Shown here piece after piece: positions 51,000-59,617 of a stretch of 64,000 nt of DNA. Position 1 is the first letter of the stretch, and each line of letters begins with the position of its first letter. The translations under genes were made by a program, and so were the position numbers. The stretch is from assembly GCF_022818495.1 (NCBI RefSeq), contig NZ_CP089291.1, positions 1,045,536 to 1,109,535 of the forward strand. Reading direction: 5' to 3'. The notes below the pieces were generated by a model. It was not told where the DNA came from. It did not search any database and saw only the letters and a program-made list of their open reading frames with translations. This DNA comes from Fodinisporobacter ferrooxydans (lineage in GTDB: Bacteria > Bacillota > Bacilli > Tumebacillales > MYW30-H2).

Positions 51000-51475
51000 T
51001 CTGATTTCGATCCTTCCTTGAGCAATTAGTCGCGTTTTTCTTCTTAGCTAGTTTCTCCTCATTTGTAAAGTCTATCCTTATAGATTCGACCAACCATTAT
51101 ACAAATGCTTTCCACATGTGTAGTTGCAATCCATATGTATTCACATATAAGAAGCGGACAGACAAAAGGCATGATCCGGCAATATTCCGTTAAAGAGATA
51201 CCATTGTTTCATTGTACACGATTGCAGCAGGATTTTCATGAGCTTTTAGAAAAATTTTCTTACGTTTAAAGTGCGTGTTCAAAAAGTGGTTAAGTAAGAC
51301 ACAAGGAGTGCGAAGCCGAAGCACGAAAAGGCGACGGAGTGTACGTGTTTGGTACATGAGTAAGCCTTTTTGGGATTCGGCAAAGCAATCCGCCGTGGAG
51401 TTTTGACTACTTTTTGAACATCCTCTTAAAGTGAAAATTGAATCAGGGCAAACACTTCTGGGATGGTTTCATTGC
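51000..51475. other. Intergenic region with MITE copy F
   Basis: About 480 bases between yrrO (stop 51476) and the hypothetical gene. One third is copy F; the rest shows nothing I can name. Confidence 0.5.
51271..51425 (-). mobile_element. MITE-like element, copy F (full length, 155 bp, inverted)
   Basis: Reverse orientation relative to copies B and C: starts GTGCGTGTTCAAAAAGTGG and ends CTACTTTTTGAACATCCTC. Target duplication TTAAA at 51266-51270 and 51426-51430. Exactly 155 bp, as B and C. Confidence 0.92.
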
Positions 51476-52765
51476 TTACACACGTTTGCGCATCATGTCG
51501 TATGGTTTCACAGGTTGATTTACACACATTTTCACTTTTTGCATGGGATGATTCGCTCCTCGTAACGGATTTCCTTCTTCATCCCATAATCCATCAATCG
51601 TTTGAACAAAATTCTCGCGATGGGGTCCGATGAATTCGACTTCCTGCCCGATTGCGAATGGGCTTCTTTGTTCAATCGTTGCCATTTGCGTGTTTTCATC
51701 GTAATCGATCACCAAACCTGCAAAATCAAATTTTGCCGGCTTCGGCGGAACTCCGAAAATTTGCGCGTCTTCTGCCGGCTTTTGATAATAAAAGGCGGTC
51801 GTCAGAGGGCGATTGGCCGCTTTGTATATTTCATCCAGCCATTCCTGCCTGAATGTAAATCCTTCCGGATTGTCATAATATGCGTCGATCACTTTTCGAT
51901 ATGCACTTACGACGGTAGCCACATAGTGGATCGTTTTCATGCGGCCTTCAATTTTCAAACTGTCAACACCGGCTTCGATCATATCGGGAATATGTTCAAT
52001 CATGCACAAATCTTTGGAACTCATCGTAAAAAAGTCGGATGGCTCCTGCAAAAGGGAACGCGCTTCCGATCCATCCGCTTGTTCCTCATCTGCATCGGAG
52101 AGATCGACAAACAAATCATATTTCCAACGGCACGATTGGGCACATCCTCCGCGATTGGCATCCCGATTTGTCATATGATTGGATAACACACACCGACCGG
52201 AGTAGGAAATGCACATCGCGCCGTGAATGAACGCTTCAATTTCCAGATCCACATGCTGCTTGATCGCCCGAATTTCTTCCATGGAAACTTCCCTGGCCAA
52301 TACAACCCGCGCTACGCCTTCATCAGCCCAAAATCGGATGGCTTGCCAATTTGTCGTCGAAGCTTGTGTACTCAGGTGGATTTCCAATCCGGGTGCTGCT
52401 TCTTTACAAATTTGGATGATCGCAGGATCTGCCACGATCACTGCATCGATACCGATTTCCTGCAGTGTTTGGAAATACTCACTCATCCCCGCAAAATCTT
52501 CATTGTGTGCAATAATATTGGCAGCAACAAATACTTTCGCATCGTGTGCATGAGCGAATTGAACTCCTGCACGCATATCTTCATAGGAGAAATTGCCCGC
52601 TTTGGAACGCAAGCCAAACTTCTGTCCGCCGATATAGACTGCATCCGCTCCATATAAAACTGCAAATTTCAATTTTTCCAAATTCCCGGCGGGCGCCAGC
52701 AATTCCGGCTTTTTGCGGGTGTAGCTGGACTTTCTTTGCAATGTTTGTTCTGTTGCCGTACCCAA
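51476..52765 (-). CDS. yrrO: U32-family tRNA hydroxylation protein YrrO (TrhP2-like)
   Basis: 429 residues. U32 family: PELLAPAGNLEKLKFAVLYGADAVYIGG at the N-terminus, the signature EAFIHGAMCISYSGRCVLS, then ANRGGCAQSCRWKY with Fe-S-type cysteines and the C-terminal barrel domain. In B. subtilis YrrN and YrrO are needed for 5-hydroxyuridine at tRNA position 34 (prephenate-dependent, from memory). TTG start with AGGAGG 7 bases upstream. Downstream of yrrN; the methyltransferase gene yrrM is not here. Confidence 0.9.
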   Translation of the reverse strand: MGTATEQTLQRKSSYTRKKPELLAPAGNLEKLKFAVLYGADAVYIGGQKFGLRSKAGNFSYEDMRAGVQFAHAHDAKVFVAANIIAHNEDFAGMSEYFQTLQEIGIDAVIVADPAIIQICKEAAPGLEIHLSTQASTTNWQAIRFWADEGVARVVLAREVSMEEIRAIKQHVDLEIEAFIHGAMCISYSGRCVLSNHMTNRDANRGGCAQSCRWKYDLFVDLSDADEEQADGSEARSLLQEPSDFFTMSSKDLCMIEHIPDMIEAGVDSLKIEGRMKTIHYVATVVSAYRKVIDAYYDNPEGFTFRQEWLDEIYKAANRPLTTAFYYQKPAEDAQIFGVPPKPAKFDFAGLVIDYDENTQMATIEQRSPFAIGQEVEFIGPHRENFVQTIDGLWDEEGNPLRGANHPMQKVKMCVNQPVKPYDMMRKRV

Positions 52766-52817
52766 TGTACATCCTCCTATACCGTATCCGTAACTCTTGA
52801 ATGCATCTATTCTAATA

Positions 52818-52863
52818 GAGGATGTTCAAAAAGTAGCCAAAACTCCACTTTTTGAACACGCAC
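52818..52863 (+). mobile_element. MITE-like element, copy G (46 bp, minimal hairpin)
   Basis: GAGGATGTTCAAAAAGTAG joined through a short spacer to CCACTTTTTGAACACGCAC. Target duplication TAATA at 52813-52817 and 52864-52868. The deletion joins two CCAC tetranucleotides of the full element. It lies in the stop codon of yrrN. Confidence 0.9.
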
Positions 52864-53795
52864 TAATAGATTTGCTCCTTAAAATAAAATCCGGTGCCCA
52901 AGGGCCTCTGCTGTGGCTGCATGCTGCGAATCGCTGCAAGCAAGCCCGCATCAAAAGGTGCCGAAGGATTCTCCAAATACTGATCCATCGCTTTGCGGTA
53001 AATGGCAATAACTGCTTCATTGTATTGCACAGGTTTTAAAATCGTTTCGATTTTTACCGCGTCAATACCCGCTGCGATCAATGGACCCATATGCTCCAAC
53101 ATACAAATATCTTCATGGCTCATAATATGTGTACCGTGATAATCTTCAAAAACAGGGTATTGCTGCTCTTCCCGTTTATCCTCTTTTAGATACATAGATG
53201 AATCCGACAGATTCTCCTTTGCTTCAAGAGCTTGCCCTTTGTGCTTCATAAAATTGCTGACAAGTTCCCGTTTGGAGTGAAAAATGCATGTCATTCCATG
53301 AATTTGCGCCTGTATTTCGATCCGGGAATGTTGCTTGATTGCAAGGACATTCTGCAACGATAATTCCCGGGCCAGAACCGCTCGTACAGCACCTTTCGCA
53401 GCCCAAAAATTCACTGTATGAAAATTCGTCGACGTGGTTTCCGTATTCCAATGCAACTTCATTTGCGGCGCGTGTTCACGAACTGTAAACAATACGGCCG
53501 GATCCCCAAATACGACGGCATCCACATCCAAATTTGCAAGATCCATGATATAACCTTTCAGATCGGAAAGTTCTTCCTGATGCAAAAGTGCATTGATAAC
53601 CACATAAACTGATTTGTTCCGTGCATGAGCCAATGTTGCCGCTTCGCGAATGTTCGCCAGATCAAAAGACCCCGGCAACCGCAACCCATATCGTTCATTT
53701 CCAATGGCAACTGCATCGGCACCGGCGAGAAGAAACTTCTCCACATCCTGTACAGAGCCGGCAGACACTAATAATTCCGTCCTTTTTTTGCTCAT
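52863..53795 (-). CDS. yrrN: U32-family tRNA hydroxylation protein YrrN (TrhP1-like)
   Basis: 310 residues, shorter U32 protein paired with YrrO. N-terminus TELLVSAGSVQDVEKFLLAGADAVAIGNERYGLRL, core QIHGMTCIFHSKRELVSNF in place of the HGAMCISYSGRC signature, ending PLGTGFYFKEQIY. The TAG stop spans the MITE target site: TA from the duplication, G from the element's last base. Weak ribosome binding site (AAAGGATT, about 12 bases). Upstream partner of yrrO. Confidence 0.88.
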   Translation of the reverse strand: MSKKRTELLVSAGSVQDVEKFLLAGADAVAIGNERYGLRLPGSFDLANIREAATLAHARNKSVYVVINALLHQEELSDLKGYIMDLANLDVDAVVFGDPAVLFTVREHAPQMKLHWNTETTSTNFHTVNFWAAKGAVRAVLARELSLQNVLAIKQHSRIEIQAQIHGMTCIFHSKRELVSNFMKHKGQALEAKENLSDSSMYLKEDKREEQQYPVFEDYHGTHIMSHEDICMLEHMGPLIAAGIDAVKIETILKPVQYNEAVIAIYRKAMDQYLENPSAPFDAGLLAAIRSMQPQQRPLGTGFYFKEQIY

Positions 53796-53880
53796 CGTTC
53801 GTTTTTCAATCCTTTTTCATTCTGGTTTCAAATAGCGAAAATCGTGCTTCATCTGGCAACACATGCCAAAATAGCAGCAA

Positions 53881-53911
53881 AAGAAAAGAGGAGAGCACTC
53901 TCCCCTCTTCA
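53881..53911 (-). terminator. Terminator after the ric gene
   Basis: AAGAGGGGAGAG/CTCTCCTCTT (one mismatch) with a tiny loop, then TTCTTTT on the minus strand. Confidence 0.6.
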
Positions 53912-53945
53912 TCATACCAAGTATTTCTCCATCATCCCATACGAT

Positions 53946-54656
53946 TTATTCGCTGATTGTAACAAAACGCGGAAATAATACGTTATTTTCAAGATGGATA
54001 TGTTCAAACAGGTCCGATTCGAATTCCTGCAATTTTTGAAATGTTAATGTATAAGTCCGACACGCTTCCGGCGGCAACTGATACTCAGCGGTAACCTGTC
54101 GCATTTCTTTTACCAAGTCTCCGGCCTGCTCATGCTCGTTCTCCAATTCTTCCAGTTCTTTCACCACTCGCTGTTTCACATCCTCAGACGGATTCTGCTC
54201 ATATTCTTTGATGAGCGGGAAAAGAACCTGTTCCTCCCGAATCAAGTGCTGATCCAACTCCATCTTCACCTGGTGGAACAGACGATGGAGGGAAGCTAAT
54301 TCCGGATGGCCGGCTCCATGCACGCGCAAGATTTTGGTGGTGAATTCACTTAACAAAGGCATTTCCCGCTGCAAATAGCCGTGATGTTTGTTGACAATAT
54401 GATCAATCAGAAGTGCGGATGGCTCTTTGCGCCAATCGGCCTGCTTCGACTGTTCTTTCATGTCCCCATATGCCTGATTTAATTTCTCAAGAACTTCTTC
54501 TGCATTTAACTTTTGCTTTTCGATAACAGCCAGCAGAGAACGATTCCCGCCGCAGCAAAAATCAATTTTATATTCACGAAAAATATTGCTGGCACCTGGA
54601 AATTCTGCGACAATGTCACCGATCTTTTCTGTCCCTTGATACACGGATGTACTCAT
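53946..54656 (-). CDS. ric: Di-iron Fe-S cluster repair protein (Ric/ScdA/YtfE)
   Basis: 236 residues from the ATG at 54656 (GGAGGAA upstream; the longer frame is not supported). N-terminal ScdA domain with C34-C35 in IDFCCGGNRSL, then the hemerythrin-like four-helix bundle with His/Glu ligands (LIDHIVNKHHGYLQRE, HQVKMELDQHLIREEQVLFP, ELENEHEQAGDL, LFEHIHLENNVLFP). Repairs Fe-S clusters damaged by nitric oxide or peroxide. A Crp/Fnr-like box lies about 80 bases upstream. Confidence 0.94.
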   Translation of the reverse strand: MSTSVYQGTEKIGDIVAEFPGASNIFREYKIDFCCGGNRSLLAVIEKQKLNAEEVLEKLNQAYGDMKEQSKQADWRKEPSALLIDHIVNKHHGYLQREMPLLSEFTTKILRVHGAGHPELASLHRLFHQVKMELDQHLIREEQVLFPLIKEYEQNPSEDVKQRVVKELEELENEHEQAGDLVKEMRQVTAEYQLPPEACRTYTLTFQKLQEFESDLFEHIHLENNVLFPRFVTISE

Positions 54657-54730
54657 GTCTATTCCTCCTCGAATATAAGGTGCTTTCGCATCTTGATATC
54701 CGAATCGTAATATATATGGCTTTGGGACGT

Positions 54731-54746
54731 TGTGATGAAAGTCATA
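54731..54746. promoter_or_regulatory. Crp/Fnr-type box upstream of ric
   Basis: TGTGATGAAAGTCATA: TGTGA-N6-TCATA, close to the Fnr consensus TGTGA-N6-TCACA. A TATATT -10 candidate for ric at 54709-54714 places the box roughly 37-42 bases upstream of the start, the class II activator position. Confidence 0.5.
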
Positions 54747-54767
54747 CAAATCAATGAATTTTATTGA

Positions 54768-55103
54768 TCAGGAAACTGCCACAAGTTCCTGATTCAATTT
54801 TACCATCTGATCATAGTAGCCGGATGATAGTTCCTTTTGCTGCTGAAAAGATTGTATAATTGGAAACGATTCCACAGGCAATGCATGAAATATTTTTATC
54901 ATCTCCTGCTCTAGTATTTGAGCTGTCTCGGAATTCATCCTATTTAATTTTCGTCTATGATTTCGCAATAAATACGAAAACCGGCTTGGCTCAAATTGTC
55001 TGTACAACACAGACAAAGTCGTTGGTGATGGCAGCCATCCATTTGCTTCAATTACTTCCAAGCATGCAAACAACCGACCGTACTGATAATACTTTTGCAT
55101 CAT
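54768..55103 (-). CDS. Cas8c/Csd1 C-terminal-like (Cas11c-like) small protein, no CRISPR context
   Basis: About 111 residues (ATG 55103 or 55100; GAGGTGG just upstream). The order of features follows the C-terminal helical part of type I-C Cas8c (Csd1): an opening YYQYGRLFACLEVIEANG like the GRLFAVLEK helix, YRQFEPSRFSYLLRNHRRKL like the FPRLL...HHLSKL region, then IKIFHALPVESFPIIQSFQQQ and GYYDQM like FP...EQ...GYYHQR. In type I-C systems this part is also made alone as Cas11c. No cas genes, repeats or spacers are visible nearby. Relationship inferred from pattern only; it could be a convergent helical bundle. Confidence 0.5.
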   Translation of the reverse strand: MMQKYYQYGRLFACLEVIEANGWLPSPTTLSVLYRQFEPSRFSYLLRNHRRKLNRMNSETAQILEQEMIKIFHALPVESFPIIQSFQQQKELSSGYYDQMVKLNQELVAVS

Positions 55104-55199
55104 ATCCACCTCAAAATGGAAGGTTTTTCATTAGTATGATCTGTTACGGTGTGTTTTAATCCTGGCAACCTTTCTAATCCGCATAAAAAGACGAGACAG

Positions 55200-55235
55200 C
55201 AAAAAAAAGCCCCCAGACGATAGTGTCTGAAGGCT
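55200..55235 (-). terminator. Terminator after the aldo/keto reductase gene
   Basis: AGCC-CAGAC/GTCTG-GGCT with an internal mismatch pair and a 6-base loop, followed by TTTTTTTT on the minus strand. Confidence 0.75.
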
Positions 55236-55266
55236 TTTGGAACGATCCCATTGTGTTTTTTCCCGG

Positions 55267-56103
55267 TTAAAAGTTAAAATTATCCGGATCTGGTCCAATG
55301 CGTTTGTTTTGATTTAATGCATCGATCTTCAACATGTCCTCTTGGGACAACTGAAAATCGAAGATTTGCGAATTTTCCTTGATACGCTCCGCACGGACCG
55401 ACTTCGGAATGGTCACAACTTCATTTTGCAAATCCCAACGTAGAACCACTTGTGCAGGTGTTTTACCGTATTTTTGCGCCAATTCCGCAACGACCGAATG
55501 GCCCAGCAGTTCACCGCCGCGCATCAAAGGACTCCATGCTTCCAATTGAATTTGCTGCTCCCTGCAGAATGTCTGCAGCTCTTTTTGTGTTAAATACGGA
55601 TGATACTCCACTTGATTGACCATCGGTACGATTTCGCTTTCATTCATCACATCTTGCAAGTGATGAATTTGAAAATTGCTGACACCGATGGCCCTTACAA
55701 ATCCGTCTTTGTACAGTTTTTCCAATGCTCTCCATGTATCTTTATATTTCCCTTTGACCGGCCAATGAACCAAATAAAGATCGAGGTATTCCAGACCGAG
55801 CTTTTTGCGGCTGACTTCAAACGCTTGCAATGTGGATTCGTAGCCCTGGTCGCTGTTCCAAACTTTTGTCGTAACAAATACTTGTTCCCGATTTACGCCA
55901 GACTCTTTCAGCGCTTTCCCGACACCTTCCTCGTTCTGATAGAATGCTGCCGTATCAATGCTGCGGTAGCCCACTTCCAGCGCAGCTTGTACTGCCTGCT
56001 CCACTTCATTGCCTGCTTCGGCTTTATACACGCCAAGCCCGAACCAAGGCATATGTACCCCATTATGCAAGCGGGTCGTATCTGTTAAACTTCTACCCAT
56101 ATG
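55267..56103 (-). CDS. Aldo/keto reductase (YvgN type)
   Basis: 278 residues from the ATG at 56103 with AAAGGAGG 7 bases upstream. Catalytic tetrad visible: Asp and Tyr in [17 protein letters not shown], Lys in [11 protein letters not shown], His in [16 protein letters not shown]-binding end [19 protein letters not shown]. Resembles B. subtilis glyoxal reductase YvgN; the natural substrate is likely a small aldehyde such as methylglyoxal. Single-gene unit with its own terminator. Confidence 0.93.
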   Translation of the reverse strand, partial: HMGRSLTDTTRLHNGVHMPWFGLGVYKAEAGNEVEQAVQAALEVGYRSIDTAAFYQNEEGVGKALKESGVNREQVFVTTKVWNSDQGYESTLQAFEVSRKKLGLEYLDLYLVHWPVKGKYKDTWRALEKLYKDGFVRAIGVSNFQIHHLQDVMNESEIVPMVNQVEYHPYLTQKELQTFCREQQIQLEAWSPLMRGGELLGHSVVAELAQKYGKTPAQVVLRWDLQNEVVTIPKSVRAERIKENSQIFDFQLSQEDMLKIDALNQNKRIGPDPDNFNF

Positions 56104-56264
56104 TATGCCTCCTTTAAAATGCAGTTCGTTTATAATGCAAGAAATTGCCTGTTCAAAGAGGCGAAAATCAGGAGAAATATCTTTCCAACCTTTCTGAACA
56201 GACACGTAGTGCTGCCAGGATAATTATACCATATGATTTGCCGTTGTATTTATTCTTTACAACA

Positions 56265-57179
56265 TCACTTCACGTATGAATATCCGTTATCAATAATTGG
56301 ATTTTCTTTCTTGTTCTCATAACGTTTGGCCTGCTTGTTTTTTGGTTTGGCACTTAGCCTTTTATTACCTAATCGCTGTGAAATTCTATCTAAAACAATA
56401 GCGATTATCACGATACTGATGCCTGCTTCAAATCCTTTTCCTACATCGACAGTCTCAAGTGCAGACATAACGTCCGCTCCCAGACCTCCCGCACCGATCA
56501 TCGATGCGATGACTACCATCGATAATGCCAACATGATCGTCTGATTGATGCCCGCTTTAATCGTCGGCATTGCTAACGGCAGCTGTACTTTGCGCAATAA
56601 CTGCCAATCGGTAGAGCCAAACGAGCGTGAAGCCTCCACCAACTCTTTCGGCACTTGCAAAATGCCGAGCCGCGTCAAACGGATCGACGGCGGCATCGCA
56701 AATACCATCGTCGCGAAAATCGCCGGAACCACACCGATGTTAAAAAACATCAGAACCGGCACCAGGTATACGAATGACGGCATCGTCTGCATAAGATCCA
56801 ATAAAGGCGTAACGATCCGGTGCAATCGTTCGCTTTTTGAAGTCATAATCCCTAACGGCAAGCCAATCAACAACGATAAAAGGGATGACACAATGACCAG
56901 CACCAATGTCGAAATCATATGCCTCCATAACTGCAAATCGTAGATAAAAAGCAAACCAACCACCGTTCCGATGGAAAGTTTCCATCGTCCGGACCGAAAT
57001 GCGAGCACTCCAAATAAGACAATGACAAGCCACCAGGGCAGCCACTGAACGAATTGGTCAATCCCTTCAATGATCGCCTTTACAACATTTGCAATTGCCT
57101 CAAAAAAGGGCCCTGTGGCATTATACAGCCAATTCACAAACTGATTGATCCAATGTGCTAATGGAAGTTTTGGAATCAT
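56265..57179 (-). CDS. Glycine betaine/choline-type ABC permease (OpuAB/ProW-like)
   Basis: 304 residues. N-terminal amphipathic region and about seven helices; ABC permease loop EASRSFGSTDWQLLRKVQLPLAMPTIKAGINQT and the ASMIGAGGLGADVMSAL segment typical of ProW/OpuAB. It starts with a 4-bp overlap at the end of the ATPase gene. The C-terminal tail is long and basic (SAKPKNKQAKRYENKKENP). The third component, a periplasmic-type binding protein (OpuAC), is missing from this locus; the next gene is an unrelated reductase. Confidence 0.9.
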   Translation of the reverse strand: MIPKLPLAHWINQFVNWLYNATGPFFEAIANVVKAIIEGIDQFVQWLPWWLVIVLFGVLAFRSGRWKLSIGTVVGLLFIYDLQLWRHMISTLVLVIVSSLLSLLIGLPLGIMTSKSERLHRIVTPLLDLMQTMPSFVYLVPVLMFFNIGVVPAIFATMVFAMPPSIRLTRLGILQVPKELVEASRSFGSTDWQLLRKVQLPLAMPTIKAGINQTIMLALSMVVIASMIGAGGLGADVMSALETVDVGKGFEAGISIVIIAIVLDRISQRLGNKRLSAKPKNKQAKRYENKKENPIIDNGYSYVK

Positions 57180-58375
57180 CTCTCTTCTCTGCCTCCTTGT
57201 TCGGCAATGGCCTCCAAAATCGAGCTTTTTAAAATCAACCCCTGCAAGACAGCATGCTGATCAACGACAGCCAATGGATAGCGCGTCGTGACGATCAGAT
57301 TGACCAATTCCTCAAGAGAGGTATCCGGCGCCACTTGAATCGTCTGCTCAAGAGGGCATTCCGCCAACGACTGAACTTTATTGGCCGCTGCCCGTGCCAC
57401 TGCATCCGCCATGATCAATCCCTGCAACCGCCGTTCCTGATCCACGACAAATCCGCTGGACAGACCCGCATCCCGCAATACCCGCAATGCTACATTCGGC
57501 CCTTCCTTGAGACGCAGAACAGGCGAAGGGCGTTTCATCACGTCTTTTGCCACCAACACTTTGGTGACATCGACGCCTTTGACAAATCGGGATACGTACT
57601 CATCAGCCGGATTTGTAATAATTTCTTCCGGTGTCCCCACTTGTACGACCGCACCGTCTTTCATTAGTGCGATCCGATCACCGATGCGCAGCGCTTCATT
57701 GAGATCATGCGTAATGAAGACGATCGTTTTTTTAAGCTTTTGCTGCAATTGCAAGAGCTCACTCTGCATATCGTCGCGAATCAACGGATCCAGTGCGCTA
57801 AACGCCTCATCCATCAACAAAATGTCCGGGTCGCTGCACAACGCCCGCGCCAAGCCGACCCGCTGCTGCATACCGCCGCTCAAATTCTGCGGGTATTGCT
57901 CTTCCCAGCCCTCCAGTCCGACAGCCGCCAATTTTTCGCGGGCGACTTGCAATCGCTGCTCTTTGTCCACATTTTGTATTTCTAGCCCGAATGCCACATT
58001 TTCCAAAACCGTTCGATGTGGGAAAAGCGCAAACTTTTGAAATACCATGGCCATCTTTTTTTGCCGGAATCGCTGCAGTTCGTTTTTTCCCATATCGACA
58101 ATGTTCTGTCCATCAATCACAATGGCCCCCAGCGACGGGTCGATCAGTCGGTTCAGACAGCGCAACAATGTAGATTTCCCGCTGCCGGACAAACCCATGA
58201 TGACAAACAGTTCACCTGGCTGAATGTTCAAATTGACATGATTCAATGCAATGGTTACGCCACATTTTTGTAATATCTGATCTTTGGACGCCCCGGACTC
58301 CAGCAGCCGGATCGCTTCATCCTGGCGACTTCCAAACAATTTTGAAACATTGCGAATGGTAATAATAGGTTCCAC
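57176..58375 (-). CDS. Glycine betaine/choline-type ABC ATPase with CBS domains (OpuAA/ProV-like)
   Basis: 399 residues. ABC domain: Walker A GLSGSGKST (61-69), signature LSGGMQQRVGLARAL, Walker B ILLMDEAFSALDP, and the ProV-type linker before the nucleotide site (DEAIRLLESGASKDQILQKCG). Two CBS motifs follow (about 275-395), the osmosensing module of OpuA. GTG start with GGGAGG. Permease follows by 4-bp overlap. A GbsR-type regulator lies upstream. Confidence 0.93.
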   Translation of the reverse strand: MEPIITIRNVSKLFGSRQDEAIRLLESGASKDQILQKCGVTIALNHVNLNIQPGELFVIMGLSGSGKSTLLRCLNRLIDPSLGAIVIDGQNIVDMGKNELQRFRQKKMAMVFQKFALFPHRTVLENVAFGLEIQNVDKEQRLQVAREKLAAVGLEGWEEQYPQNLSGGMQQRVGLARALCSDPDILLMDEAFSALDPLIRDDMQSELLQLQQKLKKTIVFITHDLNEALRIGDRIALMKDGAVVQVGTPEEIITNPADEYVSRFVKGVDVTKVLVAKDVMKRPSPVLRLKEGPNVALRVLRDAGLSSGFVVDQERRLQGLIMADAVARAAANKVQSLAECPLEQTIQVAPDTSLEELVNLIVTTRYPLAVVDQHAVLQGLILKSSILEAIAEQGGREER

Positions 58376-59053
58376 ACATTCTTCCTCCCTTTATTTCTAT
58401 TAACTGAATTTTTTATATACGAAATAAATGATGCGATCGATTAATAAATAGAATGATAGATCTCAGACATAAAAACAGACATAAAAAATCGTACATGATC
58501 GTACTCAAGCGTCCAAAATTAATAAAAACACATGCATTCGGCATATGGCATACGAAATCAAAATAACCGGCAAATACATAGAAAATAAAGGAAATAAGAA
58601 GGTAAAAGAAGGGGGAATAAAGTAGAAAGCAGCAAAATACAAAGGGTTAAATAAAAGGATAAAGCAGCAGAGTTTGTATATACAAACACCACAATCCATT
58701 TGCTGTTACTTTCTACGCTTGCGAAGTTAGCTGCCGGATTCGGGTTGAAAGTTCACCCTACTATTTCATTAGCCATTACCGGTAAGAAATAGATTCACCC
58801 CATTATGATGGGTCCCCCGCTTCTTTTCCTCAAAGAATTCAGCGTTTTTGATAGAAGCAAACGATATGGTTTTGTCTAGCACACTTTGTGCGCCAGTTAC
58901 GTGTTGTAGTCAGCAAATGAAAACATACCCATATAAATCATCTCCTCTCGTTTGTAATCATTCCAAACTCATTACCGAACTCAATACCAATCTCAATAAT
59001 AACAATTCAGGCAGATTTCATGCATTCCATATAACCTTTCACCAATCGCAACA
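58376..59053. other. Long leader/intergenic region upstream of the OpuA-type operon
   Basis: About 680 bases. The plus strand of 58560-58680 is strikingly purine-rich, so the leader RNA (minus) would be pyrimidine-rich. Around 58760-58815 are nested symmetries: CTATTTC/GAAATAG enclosing the palindrome TTACCGGTAA (58776-58785), and CCCAT/ATGGG at 58799-58812. TTCACCC occurs twice (58751 and 58793). Candidate operator or RNA-structure region. The frame 58505-58699 has no ribosome binding site and is not called. Confidence 0.5.
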
Positions 59054-59608
59054 TTAAGGAAACAGCCGTTTCACCATTTCCTCAGTGACTTGAATTTGCT
59101 TCATCACTTCATCGTTCTGAAAAAAATGGGATAATTCATGAAGCCAAGCATAATATATTTTCGCAGTTGCAACTTTCTCCAAATCTTTTTGTGCCTCTGC
59201 ATTCTCTGCTTCAGTCAGCTCTCCGGATGCCAAAAGCTTACGAATGGTCCGTTCCGTTTGAACGAGGCCTTTTTTATTGATTTCAATCTCCTGCTCCCAC
59301 AAATATACAAAATAGTCGATGAAAGCTCGAATCAGATCATGTTCAGCCTCGTACAGATCTTTCCTTACGCCTCTTTCCCATTTTTTCTTGACAAGCTTCA
59401 GACGGGACAATTCACGCACACCTGTACTCATGCTCGTCTTGCTCATTCCTGTTTGCTGACACATTTCATCCAGAGTCAACGGTCGATCCTGAAACAACAT
59501 GGTTCCATACAACAGCCCCATGGAAGGACTTAATCCATATAATTCGAGCGTCTCCGTCAACGATTGGATATAATGGCTTCGCGCTTGATCGAGCTTTGTT
59601 TCATCCAT
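59054..59608 (-). CDS. GbsR/OpcR-type MarR-like transcriptional regulator (second copy)
   Basis: About 184 residues from the ATG at 59608. YGLSPSMGLLYGTMLFQDRPLTLDEMCQQTGMSKTSMSTGVREL is the GbsR-type winged helix. The effector half is helical. It is a paralogue of the 48.5 kb regulator (both have the TLDEM...GMSK.SMS block). Placement upstream of the OpuA-type ATPase and permease suggests choline- or betaine-responsive control of that transporter. Confidence 0.88.
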   Translation of the reverse strand: MDETKLDQARSHYIQSLTETLELYGLSPSMGLLYGTMLFQDRPLTLDEMCQQTGMSKTSMSTGVRELSRLKLVKKKWERGVRKDLYEAEHDLIRAFIDYFVYLWEQEIEINKKGLVQTERTIRKLLASGELTEAENAEAQKDLEKVATAKIYYAWLHELSHFFQNDEVMKQIQVTEEMVKRLFP

Positions 59609-59617
59609 TGCAATCAC

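Noticed and set aside
58505-58699. Minus-strand hydrophobic frame of 64 codons upstream of the OpuA-type operon
   Set aside because: Looks like a membrane peptide only because the strand is pyrimidine-rich; no ribosome binding site.
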